NCBI GenBank assembly: GCA_036675345.1
Contig: JAKFFE010000017.1
Location: forward strand, 186,001 to 250,000
From: JALYOC01 sp036675345
GTDB lineage: Bacteria; Myxococcota; Myxococcia; Myxococcales; Myxococcaceae
Direction: 5' to 3'
DNA length: 64,000 nt
Shown here: positions 21,609 to 30,797 of the stretch, one piece after another
Numbering within the stretch: position 1 is the first letter of the stretch
Layout: every line of letters begins with the position of its first letter
Made by a program: the position numbers and the translations under genes
The notes under the pieces: model-generated
What the model was told of the DNA's origin: nothing
Seen by the model: only the letters and a program-made list of their open reading frames with translations
The model's database searches: none

Positions 21609-23978
21609 GTGAACCCCATTCATGGCCGCGCCTCGGTACGGCCCCGTGCCTTCGGGGCGGGCGCGTTCCGCTGGTCTACGTGGTTGGCAGTGGTTCTCGC
21701 AACTCCCTGCTTTCCTGCTCTCGCCAAGAACCACGAGATCCGGCCACCGCCGGGCTGGGTCCAACCGGTGGCGGCGGAGTTGGAGGCCCAGGTCCCCGCC
21801 GGGGCCAATGGAGTGGCCCACCTGCTGGTGGACACCCAGGTCCGCGTCACCGCCGGATCCCAAGCGCACTTCTCCCACTACACCCAGCGGATCGCCTCCG
21901 AGGCCGGCCTGGGAGAAGCCTCCCAGCTGGAGCTGGAGGTCAATCCCGCGTTCCAACGGCTGGTCATCCACTGGGTCCGGCGGATCCGAAACGGGCAGGT
22001 GGCCGATGCGCTGAGCGCCGCCGAGATCAAGGAGGTGCAGCGGGAGCGGGGACTGGAGGCGCGGCTGTTCGACGGCACCCAGACCCTGTTGATCCTGCTC
22101 CACGACGCGCGGGTGGGCGACGTGATCGACTACGCCTACAGCCTGGAGGGACAGAACCCGGTCTTCGAAGGTCGCTATGCCGGCGGCCTCTCGGTGGGCT
22201 TCTCCGTCCCGGTGCACCGCCTGCGTCACCGGCTGCTTTGGCCCAGCGGCCGGGTCTTGAAGATCAAGACCCATGGCCCACCCCTGGAAGCGGTGCGGAC
22301 CGACCGGGGAGCCGAGACGGAGTGGCGCTGGGCCCTGGACAGCGTTCCGGCGCTGGAGGTGGAAGACGCCCTCCCGGCGCGGTTGGAGCCCTACCCCTGG
22401 ATCCAGTACTCCGAGTGGGACTCCTGGGCGGAGGTGGCGAAGTGGGCGGTGCGTCAGTTCACTCCCCCTCGGCCCGCGGGTCCGGCGGTCAAACGGAAGG
22501 CGGCGGAGTTGGCGCGAGACCACGCTGGGGAGGCGGACCGCTTCCTGGCCGCGCTCCGCTTCGTCCAGGATGACATCCGCTACTTCGGGTTCCTGATGGG
22601 CCCCAACTCGCACCGGCCCCACCCTCCGGAGGCGGTGCTGGCCCAGCGGCTGGGGGACTGCAAGGGCAAGTCCCTGCTGTTGGCCACCCTGCTCGCGGAG
22701 CTGAAGATCGAGGCCCGGCCGGCGCTGGTCAGCAGCAGCGGCGGGGTGGCGATTGAAGGCTGGCTGCCCACGCCCTTCGCCTTCGACCACGTGATCACCC
22801 GCGCCACCGTCTTCGGCGACCACTTCTGGGTGGACCCCACCAGCGCCTACGAGCGGGGGCGGCTGTCCCAAAGGACGCCCCCCGACCTGGGCCCGGCCCT
22901 GGTGGTCTCCCCGGACACCACCGGACTGGTGACGATTCCCCGGAGCCAGCCCGAAGAGCCGCTGGTGGACGTGGAGGAGCAGTTCACCGCCCCGGATCGC
23001 GCCTCCCCGGTCTCCCTGGAGGTGAACACCCGCTACCGCGGCGACGAGGCGAACCGCATCCGTCGATACCTGGCCAGCTCCGCCCTCTCGGAGTGGGCCA
23101 AACATGCGCTCAACTTCTACGCCCGCGAGGACACCGGGATCCGCGCGGTGGGGGAGGTGAAGGTCGAGGACGACGACGCGCTCAACGTGATCACAGTCAC
23201 CGAGCGCTACCAGATCGACGATTTCTGGAAGAAGGGGGAACGGCACTTCAAGGCCTGGCCGATCGCCGAACGGCTCTCCGTCCCCCGGATCTCCCAGCGG
23301 ACGATGCCCCTGGGGATCTCCCACCCGGTGGATGTCCGCTACCGGCTGCGGCTCACCCTTCCCGAGGCGATCCCGGTCCGACCCGAGGCCGATCAGCTCC
23401 GCGGCAAGGCGTTCCGGTTCGAGTCCAATCTCCGGGCGAAGGGGAAGCTGCTGATGTTGGACTACCGCTACCGGTCGCTCACCGACGAACTTCCCGCCGC
23501 TGACGTCACCGAGCACCTGGCGAACCAGAAGAAGCTGGATGACTGGCTTGGCTACAACGTGCGGCTGGGCTCCGCCAGCCAGACCCCGGCGGGCGGGTCC
23601 CGCTCCGCGGCGCTGTGGGCGGTGGGGTACGTGGGTGGGCTGTTGCTGATGATCGGGGGGGTGTTGCTGGTCGCCCTGCGCAAGCCCTCCCGGAGACGGG
23701 CGAACCCTCACCACCGAGCACAGGGGATGGCCGGGACCACCCCGGAGGTGGCAGTGACCCTCAGCCACCCCTCGGGGGCGGGAGGCTGGCTGGGAGGCTA
23801 CCGTTGCCGGTGCGGCGCCCAGTGGTCTGCCTCCATTCCCCACCGTTGGCGCCAGGCGCTGACCCTGGGCGGGCGGGTGATCACCCCTCTTTCGGTCACC
23901 TGTCCCCAGTGTGAGGAGGAAGCCTGGCTGTATTTCCACCTCCCTCCGCCGGTGGTGGACGCCGAGCGGATCGGCTGA
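21609..23978 (+). CDS. Secreted/membrane DUF3857 and transglutaminase-like protein with zinc-ribbon tail
   Basis: The 789-residue product has a long basic leader and hydrophobic segment (about 18-40, WLAVVLATPCFPALA), a DUF3857 domain (about 60-260, with FSHYTQRI and VIDYAYSLEGQNP), and a transglutaminase-like core (about 290-440) with Cys in RLGDCKGKSLLLATLL, His in FDHVI and Asp in FWVDPTS. A DUF3858-like beta region follows, then one helix (about 675-695) and a cytoplasmic tail with CRCG and CPQC knuckles. The triad is intact, so it could act as a protease or cross-linking enzyme, though many relatives are uncharacterised. The start is GTG 21609; this is uncertain. Confidence 0.8.
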   Translation: MNPIHGRASVRPRAFGAGAFRWSTWLAVVLATPCFPALAKNHEIRPPPGWVQPVAAELEAQVPAGANGVAHLLVDTQVRVTAGSQAHFSHYTQRIASEAGLGEASQLELEVNPAFQRLVIHWVRRIRNGQVADALSAAEIKEVQRERGLEARLFDGTQTLLILLHDARVGDVIDYAYSLEGQNPVFEGRYAGGLSVGFSVPVHRLRHRLLWPSGRVLKIKTHGPPLEAVRTDRGAETEWRWALDSVPALEVEDALPARLEPYPWIQYSEWDSWAEVAKWAVRQFTPPRPAGPAVKRKAAELARDHAGEADRFLAALRFVQDDIRYFGFLMGPNSHRPHPPEAVLAQRLGDCKGKSLLLATLLAELKIEARPALVSSSGGVAIEGWLPTPFAFDHVITRATVFGDHFWVDPTSAYERGRLSQRTPPDLGPALVVSPDTTGLVTIPRSQPEEPLVDVEEQFTAPDRASPVSLEVNTRYRGDEANRIRRYLASSALSEWAKHALNFYAREDTGIRAVGEVKVEDDDALNVITVTERYQIDDFWKKGERHFKAWPIAERLSVPRISQRTMPLGISHPVDVRYRLRLTLPEAIPVRPEADQLRGKAFRFESNLRAKGKLLMLDYRYRSLTDELPAADVTEHLANQKKLDDWLGYNVRLGSASQTPAGGSRSAALWAVGYVGGLLLMIGGVLLVALRKPSRRRANPHHRAQGMAGTTPEVAVTLSHPSGAGGWLGGYRCRCGAQWSASIPHRWRQALTLGGRVITPLSVTCPQCEEEAWLYFHLPPPVVDAERIG

Positions 23979-24007
23979 GCCGCCCGCCCGCGCCCTGCGG
24001 CGTCGGC

Positions 24008-24040
24008 GGGCGCGGAGGGGAGGACGCCGCCTCCGCGCCC
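24008..24040. terminator. Strong hairpin between convergent genes, probable bidirectional terminator
   Basis: An 11-bp perfect stem (arms 24008-24018 and 24030-24040, GGGCGCGGAGG and its complement) with an 11-base loop occupies the gap between two convergent genes. No T-tract on either side, as is common in GC-rich genomes. Confidence 0.55.
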
Positions 24041-24041
24041 C

Positions 24042-26699
24042 TCAGTCCGGGCTGCACTCCGGATCGGTGAGCCGGATCATCGCGCCGGCCTCGGTGAACA
24101 GCAGCAATTCCCCCTCGCCCTCCACCAGGCGATCCGGCGGGGGGAAGTCGGGCAGATCCTCGAAGGGTCCGAAGGTCTCGTGCCAGCCGTAGAAGATCAG
24201 TGACCCGGTGGGCATCCCCGGAACCGAGAGCGGCACCGGCGCCCACTCGCCGATCACCCCACCGCCCGGACCAGGCGCCAGGCGGAACAGGGTGTCGCGG
24301 GTCAAGGCGTAGCCGTGGCCGCAGAGCTGGGCGTAGTCCAGCGCGTCCCGGTCAGCGAAGGGCGCGCCGATCTGGACCCCGGCCGGCAGGCTGTAGACCC
24401 GACCATCGCGGTACCCCACCCTGCCCCGCTCACCGTCGCTCCAGACCGCGCTGGCGATGCCGGGAGGCAGGTGGACCGGCGCCCCCAGCCACTGCTGCTC
24501 GGAGTGGACCTCCACCTGGAAGACCCGCTCCTGGGCGATCACGTACCCCTGCAGCAGCGGCCCGCCGGCGCGGGGAGTGGTGAAGGTGATGGAGGTGATG
24601 TCTCCCCGGGGCTGCGGGACCAGCCGGGCATTGAGCCGGGCGGGACCGTCCGCCAGCGTCGGCAAGCTGGGCGGGCCTGCCCAGAGCGCATCGCCCACCG
24701 CCATCACCAGCAGCTGCCCGCCGTCCGCCAGCGGGGTGACCTGCGACGGAAAGTGGGTCTTCCGCCAGGACTGCGCCAGCGCCGAGGCCGAGCCGCTGAG
24801 CACCGCCGTCGGCTTGGGAGTCTCGCCCCAGGCCACCATCTGATCCACGTCGTAGAGGGTCACATCCTGATCCTGAACGCAGAAGGCCAGCTGGTCGCGC
24901 ATCCCCCTCGGGAACGAACACGGCAACGGGGCGAAGGCCCCCGAAGGACGGGGCACCAGATCCCCCAGCTGCGCGTAGGTTCGTCGCAGGCCGAAGTCCG
25001 ACTGCTCGTGGAGATCGGCATAGGGGAAGTAGACGGCCGGGTTGCCCACCCCTGCCGAATGATGGGTCACCACCCCGTAGCCGCCATCCTGGAGGTTCAC
25101 CACACCCAGCGGGGACTGGGACACCGTCTCCCACCAGCAGGTGTAGTAGTCGTCCGCGTCGCACTGTCCCAGACGGCCGCTGGAGTCCAGGACCACCCGG
25201 ACCCCGTTGGAGGGCGAAGGCGTCACCGGGCGATCCACCGGATCGCTCCACCAGGTGAAGGCGTAGGCGTGCACCTGGGTGCCTCCATCCTCGCCCTGGT
25301 AGACGCTGGTGACATTCTCCACCCCGCCCGTCCGGCACCGGACCACCACCTGGCCCTCGTCGTCCACGTCCAGCGCGGAGAGCGTCCCTCCCGGACAGGC
25401 GTCCACCGGCGGCATCACCACGGTGAACTCGCCGGTGGGGCAGGCGGCGGTGGGGTACGTCTGGTCGTCGCGCTGCAGCACGGTGAGCAGCTTGCCGCCG
25501 CCGGGTTCGGTCAGCTCGATCGCCAGGAACCAGTAGCCGTACCAGGAGTCGTAGATGCCGCTCAGGCGGGTGGGCCGGGCGCTGGGCGTCGCTCCGCAGG
25601 CGGCGTTCCCCAGGCCAGGGACCGAGATCGGCAGCCAGCTGGTGGGCAGCGGAACCTCGTCGCCGTCCACCGACTGATAGGCCACGAACAACCCCTGCTC
25701 GGTGGCGAGGACCAGCCCATGGGCGGTGTCCGAGGCAGGACCGGAGGACCAACGGTCGGAGAGGTCGGCCAGATCCAGCACCGTGGCGCCCGCCGGGAGG
25801 GTGGAGATCCGCGAAACCTGGGTCGCCCCCTGCTCCACGAACCCCACCTGGTTCCCGGAGAACACGGCCAGGGCCCCTCGACCGTCCGCAAGCTGCTTGA
25901 GCCCGGAGATCGGGCCCAGCCCGGCCAGGTTGATCGTCTCCACCGCGTTGAACCCCTGCTCCACCGCGGTCACCCGCTGTAGCCCGGACCCGTCGAGGTA
26001 GTAGGTGGATCCTTCCGCCACCGCGATCCGCTGGACGCCCGGGGTCGCCAGGCGCTGGGCGGCCACCCCCTCGTACTGGTCCCAGGTCCCGATCCAGACC
26101 CCACCGTCGGTGCGCAGCGCGTAGACAGTCTTGTCGTAGCCGGTCCCCAGATCCGTGAACGAGCCGCTGGCGGCCAGCTCCTCGGCGACCAGGGGATAGC
26201 GCGGGCTGAGCACCTCCCCCGCCAGGATCCCGCTCCCCGCGCGCAGCGCCTCCCCACTGGAGTCCACGCACACCCCGGAGGCCCCACAACGCCAGCCCTG
26301 CTCACAGTCCGGGTCTCCCTGACACTGGTAGGCGGCGGCCTGGGCGGTGTCGTGACAGACCCCCTCCAGCCCGCACCGCCAGCCGGGGGCACAATCCTGC
26401 GGCACCTCCTGCCGACAGGCCACCGCGGCCGCCAGGCTGCGATCGTAACACTGGCCGTCCACGCCACAGTGCCAGCCGCCGGTGCAGTCCTGCGAGCTGA
26501 CGCAGCTGAGCGCCGCGCCCACCGCCGGGTCCTGGCAGAAGCCCTCCCGGGTGCAGACCCAGCCGCCCGGGCACTGCTGATCCACCGCCCCCGCCGCGGC
26601 CTCGCACCGGTAGTAGCGGCCGGTCTCCAGATCCGCCCGGGACTGGCAGCCGGCCAGCACGCCCAGCGCCAACACCATCACCCCGCTCCAGAGTCGCAT
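24042..26699 (-). CDS. Lipoprotein with four Cys repeats and a large propeller-like region
   Basis: The 885-residue protein has a lipobox (LALGVLAGC, lipidated C18) and then, at about 30-155, four tandem Cys modules of pattern (D/Q)C-xx-GW-x-C-xxx-G-x-C, for example DCEQGWRCGASGVC. Such modules are common in myxobacterial surface lipoproteins. The remaining 700 residues are beta-rich with repeated W/G-containing strands, suggesting a propeller such as RCC1- or Kelch-like. No enzyme motif is seen. ATG 26699 overlaps the upstream gene's stop (TGATG), so the two are translationally coupled. Function unknown; a surface-binding role is a guess. Confidence 0.8.
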   Translation of the reverse strand: MRLWSGVMVLALGVLAGCQSRADLETGRYYRCEAAAGAVDQQCPGGWVCTREGFCQDPAVGAALSCVSSQDCTGGWHCGVDGQCYDRSLAAAVACRQEVPQDCAPGWRCGLEGVCHDTAQAAAYQCQGDPDCEQGWRCGASGVCVDSSGEALRAGSGILAGEVLSPRYPLVAEELAASGSFTDLGTGYDKTVYALRTDGGVWIGTWDQYEGVAAQRLATPGVQRIAVAEGSTYYLDGSGLQRVTAVEQGFNAVETINLAGLGPISGLKQLADGRGALAVFSGNQVGFVEQGATQVSRISTLPAGATVLDLADLSDRWSSGPASDTAHGLVLATEQGLFVAYQSVDGDEVPLPTSWLPISVPGLGNAACGATPSARPTRLSGIYDSWYGYWFLAIELTEPGGGKLLTVLQRDDQTYPTAACPTGEFTVVMPPVDACPGGTLSALDVDDEGQVVVRCRTGGVENVTSVYQGEDGGTQVHAYAFTWWSDPVDRPVTPSPSNGVRVVLDSSGRLGQCDADDYYTCWWETVSQSPLGVVNLQDGGYGVVTHHSAGVGNPAVYFPYADLHEQSDFGLRRTYAQLGDLVPRPSGAFAPLPCSFPRGMRDQLAFCVQDQDVTLYDVDQMVAWGETPKPTAVLSGSASALAQSWRKTHFPSQVTPLADGGQLLVMAVGDALWAGPPSLPTLADGPARLNARLVPQPRGDITSITFTTPRAGGPLLQGYVIAQERVFQVEVHSEQQWLGAPVHLPPGIASAVWSDGERGRVGYRDGRVYSLPAGVQIGAPFADRDALDYAQLCGHGYALTRDTLFRLAPGPGGGVIGEWAPVPLSVPGMPTGSLIFYGWHETFGPFEDLPDFPPPDRLVEGEGELLLFTEAGAMIRLTDPECSPD

Positions 26700-27541
26700 C
26701 ACCACTCCCCGCCCACCACCAGCGCGGTGGAATTGCCATCGCTGAACAGCACCGCCCTCGGACCGCCGCCCTCCGCCACCGAGGCGGGGTTGAGCAGAAA
26801 GCCGGCCACCCCCAGCCCGACCCCCAGGATCCCCGCCGCCAGGGCCGCGGTCTTCAGGGTCCCGATGCGGGAGGCCTCCTGTCGGTAGGACTCGGCGTTC
26901 TCCAAGATCCCCTGCTGCCGCGAACCCAGCTCCAGCTCGCGGAGGAAGGCCTCCTCCTGGGCAAAGCCCACCACTCCCACCGCCGCGCCCGCCAGCAGCG
27001 CCACCGCGCCGCCACCCATCAGGGAGTACGGCAGCACCCGGGAGGGCGGGGCGGGAGAGGGGATCCCCAGGACCTCCGCCACCGCGTAGGGCAGCGCCCG
27101 CCGCAGCGGATCAATGTCCGGGGCGATGCGGGTGGTCCGGCCCAGCGACTGGGCCCGGCCGGAGTCCAGCGCCTGGAGGTTCAACTGCAGGTTGGGCCCC
27201 AGCCGGGTCACCGAGCCGGAGAGCACCACCTTGGCCCCCAGCGCCCCGCCCAGCTCCGCCAGACAGCTGCCGGAGTCCTCGCCGCAGCCCACCAACTGCT
27301 TTTGGCGCTCCAACCCGATCAGCGTCTGGAGATCCTTGCTGGTGACCACCTGGAAGAAGCCCCGGGCGCTGACCTCCGCCGCGGCGGCCTCGGTGAGCGC
27401 AGAGGCGATCTCCGGGGCCACCCCCCCGGCGCTGAAGTCCAGGATCAGCAGCTTGGGAAGCTCGGCGCGGGGCTCGGCGGCCACGGAGACGGCCGCGCAG
27501 GTCAGGAGCAGCGTGGAAAGATGCGGGGTGAGTCGGAACAT
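26699..27541 (-). CDS. Secreted TolB/FlgO-like N-terminal domain protein with a C-terminal membrane region
   Basis: The 280-residue product has a signal peptide (MFRLTPHLSTLLLTCAAVSV), then a domain at about 28-165 resembling those in FlgO/CsgG-type proteins (KLLILDFSAGGVAPEIASAL, FFQVVTSKDLQTLIGLER, VGCGEDSGSCLAELGGALG, VVLSGSVTRLGPNLQLNL). Such domains build outer-membrane-associated assemblies. Two hydrophobic segments follow (about 180-205 and 230-255). Start ATG 27541 has GGAGG upstream. It is coupled to the Cys-repeat lipoprotein gene by a TGATG overlap, which suggests a joint envelope function. Specific role unknown. Confidence 0.75.
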   Translation of the reverse strand: MFRLTPHLSTLLLTCAAVSVAAEPRAELPKLLILDFSAGGVAPEIASALTEAAAAEVSARGFFQVVTSKDLQTLIGLERQKQLVGCGEDSGSCLAELGGALGAKVVLSGSVTRLGPNLQLNLQALDSGRAQSLGRTTRIAPDIDPLRRALPYAVAEVLGIPSPAPPSRVLPYSLMGGGAVALLAGAAVGVVGFAQEEAFLRELELGSRQQGILENAESYRQEASRIGTLKTAALAAGILGVGLGVAGFLLNPASVAEGGGPRAVLFSDGNSTALVVGGEW

Positions 27542-27627
27542 GTTCCCCTCCAGCCGCGGAACATATTCCAAACGCCGGCCGCGCCACCCTCCTCTAAAGG
27601 ACGAGCGGCGGGTTCCCGGGAGAAGCG

Positions 27628-28107
27628 ATGACGGATCAAGCCCCTGGGGTCACCAAAGCAGTGAGCCACCTCTACCAGGTGTTCTCGGACTACCCCCGTC
27701 CACACACCGCCAGCGGCTGCACCCACTGTTACGACCCAGAGGAGTTCGAGTACCTCCGATCCACCCCCCTCTCCTCGTTGAGCCCGACGATGACCCGGAC
27801 GTTGCTGTGGGAGACCGGTGATCACTGGGAGAGCACCGCCGCCTACAAGCACTACCTGCCGCGCCTGCTGGAGGCGATGTCCCCCTCGCTGGGGATCGGG
27901 GACCTCTATCCGGAGCACGTGTTCGAGACGCTGGCCTTCCATGACTTCGGAGGCTGGCCACCCGAAGAGCACACGGCGGTGCTGGCCTACTTCGAGGCAC
28001 TGGAGCAACGGTTGGAGGACGTCCCTGGTCTCGACGACGAGGTCTCCCGCGGCGAATGGCGCTTGGCCCTGGAGCGGCTGCGCGGGCTGCGGAGCGGATC
28101 GGAGTAA
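27628..28107 (+). CDS. Conserved hypothetical protein
   Basis: I do not recognise a named family with certainty. The 159-residue soluble protein has a GCTHCYDPEE motif near residue 30, with two close cysteines, followed by TRTLLWETGDHWE and KHYLPRLLEAMSP. This pattern (YP..C..C..EE, TGD, LPR) recurs in uncharacterised bacterial proteins, so it is probably real and conserved. There is no signal peptide or membrane segment. The start has GGGAGAAGCG directly upstream. It is divergent from the FlgO-like gene and converges on the FAD monooxygenase gene 11 bases away. Confidence 0.75.
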   Translation: MTDQAPGVTKAVSHLYQVFSDYPRPHTASGCTHCYDPEEFEYLRSTPLSSLSPTMTRTLLWETGDHWESTAAYKHYLPRLLEAMSPSLGIGDLYPEHVFETLAFHDFGGWPPEEHTAVLAYFEALEQRLEDVPGLDDEVSRGEWRLALERLRGLRSGSE

Positions 28108-28118
28108 CGCCAGCCGGG

Positions 28119-29273
28119 TCAGCCCGTGAGTTCGAACCGCAGCAACTGGCGCAGTTGCCGCCGCTGGAACGACTCCGGAGTCATCCGCAGCAGCGCATCC
28201 CGGACCCGGATCCCGGCTCGATTCTCCAGCTGCCCCAGCCGGCCGAACGACCAGGCCTGCTTGACGATCCGGTTCGCGCGCCCGATCCGCGCCCGCTCGT
28301 AGGCGGCCAGCGCGGTGGCGATCGACGGGTGGCGGGTCAGACAGCGGGCCAGCACCACCGCGTCCTCGATCGCCTGACAGCCGCCCTGCCCCAGGTTCGG
28401 GGTCATCGGGTGCGCCGCGTCTCCCAGCAACGTGACCCGGCCACGGCTCCAGGAATCCACCGGGGGGCGATCGTGGATGTCGGTCCGCAGGATCCGCTCG
28501 CGCGGGGTGCGGCGGATCAGCTCCGGGATCGGCGCGTGGAAGCCGCCGAACCGGGCCTGCAGTTGGGCGTGAGGGCCCTCCACCGGGTCCCGCGCTCCGG
28601 CGGGCGCGTTGGCGGTGCAGAACCAGTAGACCTCGCCGCCTCCGATCGGAAGGGCACCGAACCGCGCCCCGGGCCCCCAGGACTCGGTCACCCGGCCGGA
28701 GGGGATCAGACCGTCGTTGGCGCAGACCCCGCGCCAGCTGGTGTAGCCGGAGTAGCGCAGGGGCGCCTCTCCCAGCAGCTGGGCCCGGACCCGGGAGTGC
28801 AAACCGTCCGCGCCCACCAGCAAGTCCCCGGTGGCGGTGGTCCCATCCGTCAGCCGCACCGTCACCCGCGGCTCCTGATCCTCGAAGCCCTGGACCTCGC
28901 TGCCCAGGCGGACGGCGCGGTCCCCGGCGGCCTCCAACAGGATCTGGTGCAGGCGCGCCCGGTGGATGCAGACGGTGATCCCCAGCTCGCTCTCCAGCGC
29001 GTCCATCTGCAGTCCGCTGAGGGTGCGGCCCGAGGCATCCAGCACCGCGGTGTGACGGGCCCGCTCGCCGGCAGCCAGGACTGCCTGATCCAGGCCCAGG
29101 GTGGCCAGGGCGGTCATCGCGTTCATCTGGACCGTGATCCCGGCGCCCACTGGCCGCAGCTGGGGCGCCCGCTCGAAGACCGTGGCCCCGATCCCCGCCT
29201 GCCTCAAGGCCACCGCCAGGGTCAGCCCTCCGATCCCTCCGCCGGCGATCAGGATGTGTCGGTCGTTGCTCAT
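28119..29273 (-). CDS. FAD-dependent monooxygenase (PHBH/UbiH-like fold)
   Basis: The 384-residue flavoprotein has the N-terminal dinucleotide motif (ILIAGGGIGGLTLAVALRQAG), the DG fingerprint in LLVGADGLHSRVRAQL and the second FAD motif VTLLGDAAHPMTPNLGQGG. These are the three hallmarks of group A aromatic hydroxylases. The substrate cannot be told; salicylate hydroxylase-like and FAD-dependent urate hydroxylase-like proteins share this layout. ATG 29273 is chosen over an upstream frame extension lacking homology. It is divergent from the FAD-linked dehydrogenase gene at 29389, with 115 bases between. Confidence 0.9.
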   Translation of the reverse strand: MSNDRHILIAGGGIGGLTLAVALRQAGIGATVFERAPQLRPVGAGITVQMNAMTALATLGLDQAVLAAGERARHTAVLDASGRTLSGLQMDALESELGITVCIHRARLHQILLEAAGDRAVRLGSEVQGFEDQEPRVTVRLTDGTTATGDLLVGADGLHSRVRAQLLGEAPLRYSGYTSWRGVCANDGLIPSGRVTESWGPGARFGALPIGGGEVYWFCTANAPAGARDPVEGPHAQLQARFGGFHAPIPELIRRTPRERILRTDIHDRPPVDSWSRGRVTLLGDAAHPMTPNLGQGGCQAIEDAVVLARCLTRHPSIATALAAYERARIGRANRIVKQAWSFGRLGQLENRAGIRVRDALLRMTPESFQRRQLRQLLRFELTG

Positions 29274-29388
29274 CTCGCCACTATGTCGGCCGCCGCCCCG
29301 GGCCGGCGTCTTTTCCACCGAGCCGACACCCCAGCGGAGCCCCGATGACGCGGCCTCCCCCGGGTGTTACAGACCTGGCCGGTCCTCC

Positions 29389-30792
29389 ATGGCAACCCCT
29401 CCGCTCCCCGAAGCCTTCCTCCAGGAGATCGCGGCGTCCTTTCCCGCGGACTTCCTCTCCCGCGATCCTTCGGACCTGACCGAGTACGGCCGGGACTGGA
29501 CCAAGGTCCATCCGCCCTCCCCTTCGGCGATCGCCTTTCCCCGCACCACCGAGGAGGTGTCACGGCTGCTGCGGCTGTGCTCGCACCACCGGGTGCCGGT
29601 GGTCCCCTCCGGCGGTCGGACCGGGCTGGCCGCCGGCGCGGTGGCCAAGGACGGAGAGCTGGTCCTCTCGCTGCAACGGATGAACCGGATCGGCGAACTG
29701 GATCTGCTGGGGAACACGGTGCGGGTGCAGGCCGGCGCGGTGACCGAGGCTGTCCACCAGAGGTGCGCCGAGCAGGGGCTGACCTGGCCGGTGGACTTTG
29801 CCTCCAAGGGGTCGTCCCAGGTGGGCGGGAACATCGCCACCAACGCCGGCGGGGTGAAGGTGATCCGCTTCGGGCTGACCCGCAACTGGGTGCTGGGGCT
29901 GCAGGTGGTGACCGCCGACGGCCAGGTGCTGGAGCTCAACGGCGCTCTGGAGAAGAACAACACCGGCCTGGATCTGCGCCAGCTGTTCATCGGCAGCGAG
30001 GGCATCCTGGGGGTGATCACCGAGGCCACCTTGAAGCTGGCGCCACTGCCCTCGGCGCTGGACGTGTTCTTGTTCGCGGTCCCGGATCTGGCGGCGGTAC
30101 TGCGCCTGTTCCGCGCCGCGCGCCGGGCGCCGATCACGATCAGCGCCTACGAGTTCTTCACCGACCGCTGCCTGGCCCGGGTGCAGCGGCACCGGCAGCT
30201 GCGCTCACCGTTCGAGGCGCCGTCGGGCTGCTACGTGCTGCTGGAGGTGGAGGGCGGGGATCAGGAGAAGCTGGAGACCTGGCTGGGCTCGCTGTTCGAG
30301 CAGGGGCTGGTGACCGACGGGACCATGGCCCAGTCCGCCCAGCAGGCCAAGGAGCTGTGGTCGCTGCGGGAGAGCATCAGCGAGAGCCTCTCCGCCACCG
30401 GGATGCCCCACAAGAACGACATCGCCCTTCCGGTGGCGGCGCTGGAGGCCTTCGCCTCCGAGCTGGACGCGGTCTTCGCCGCCCGCTACCCGGGCTGGGA
30501 GATCTGCGTCTTTGGCCACATCGGTGACGGCAACCTCCACGTCAACGTGATGAAGCCGGAGGACCTCTCCAAGGAGGACTTCCTGCGCCACACCCACGGC
30601 GCCGACGACCAGATGTTCGAGCTGGTGCGCAAGCACCACGGCAGCATCAGCGCCGAGCACGGGATCGGGCTGCTGAAGAAGGCCCACCTGGGCTACTCGC
30701 GCACCCCCGCCGAGCTGGAGCTGATGCGGTCCCTGCGGCGGGTGTTCGATCCCCAGGGCATCCTCAACCCGGGCAAGGTCGTCGACCGGTAG
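29389..30792 (+). CDS. FAD-linked 2-hydroxyacid dehydrogenase, probably D-2-hydroxyglutarate dehydrogenase
   Basis: The 467-residue protein is a VAO/PCMH-type flavoenzyme. The FAD-binding half (about 40-220) has PSGGRTGLAAGAV and GNIATNAGGVKVIRFGLTRN, followed by the FAD-linked oxidase C-terminal half with GHIGDGNLHVNV and SAEHGIGLLKK, which bind substrate and a metal. Relatives act on D-lactate, glycolate or D-2-hydroxyglutarate. The GG-motif and the convergent serA neighbour favour D-2-hydroxyglutarate, the known side product of SerA. ATG 29389 was chosen from the family start. Electrons should go to a flavoprotein or quinone. Specificity is inference. Confidence 0.85.
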   Translation: MATPPLPEAFLQEIAASFPADFLSRDPSDLTEYGRDWTKVHPPSPSAIAFPRTTEEVSRLLRLCSHHRVPVVPSGGRTGLAAGAVAKDGELVLSLQRMNRIGELDLLGNTVRVQAGAVTEAVHQRCAEQGLTWPVDFASKGSSQVGGNIATNAGGVKVIRFGLTRNWVLGLQVVTADGQVLELNGALEKNNTGLDLRQLFIGSEGILGVITEATLKLAPLPSALDVFLFAVPDLAAVLRLFRAARRAPITISAYEFFTDRCLARVQRHRQLRSPFEAPSGCYVLLEVEGGDQEKLETWLGSLFEQGLVTDGTMAQSAQQAKELWSLRESISESLSATGMPHKNDIALPVAALEAFASELDAVFAARYPGWEICVFGHIGDGNLHVNVMKPEDLSKEDFLRHTHGADDQMFELVRKHHGSISAEHGIGLLKKAHLGYSRTPAELELMRSLRRVFDPQGILNPGKVVDR

Positions 30793-30797
30793 GGGGC

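Noticed and set aside
20976..23939. 987-codon minus strand frame including the DUF2569 gene
   Set aside because: Only the last 209 codons, from ATG 21605, resemble a protein; the rest is antisense to the transglutaminase-like gene.
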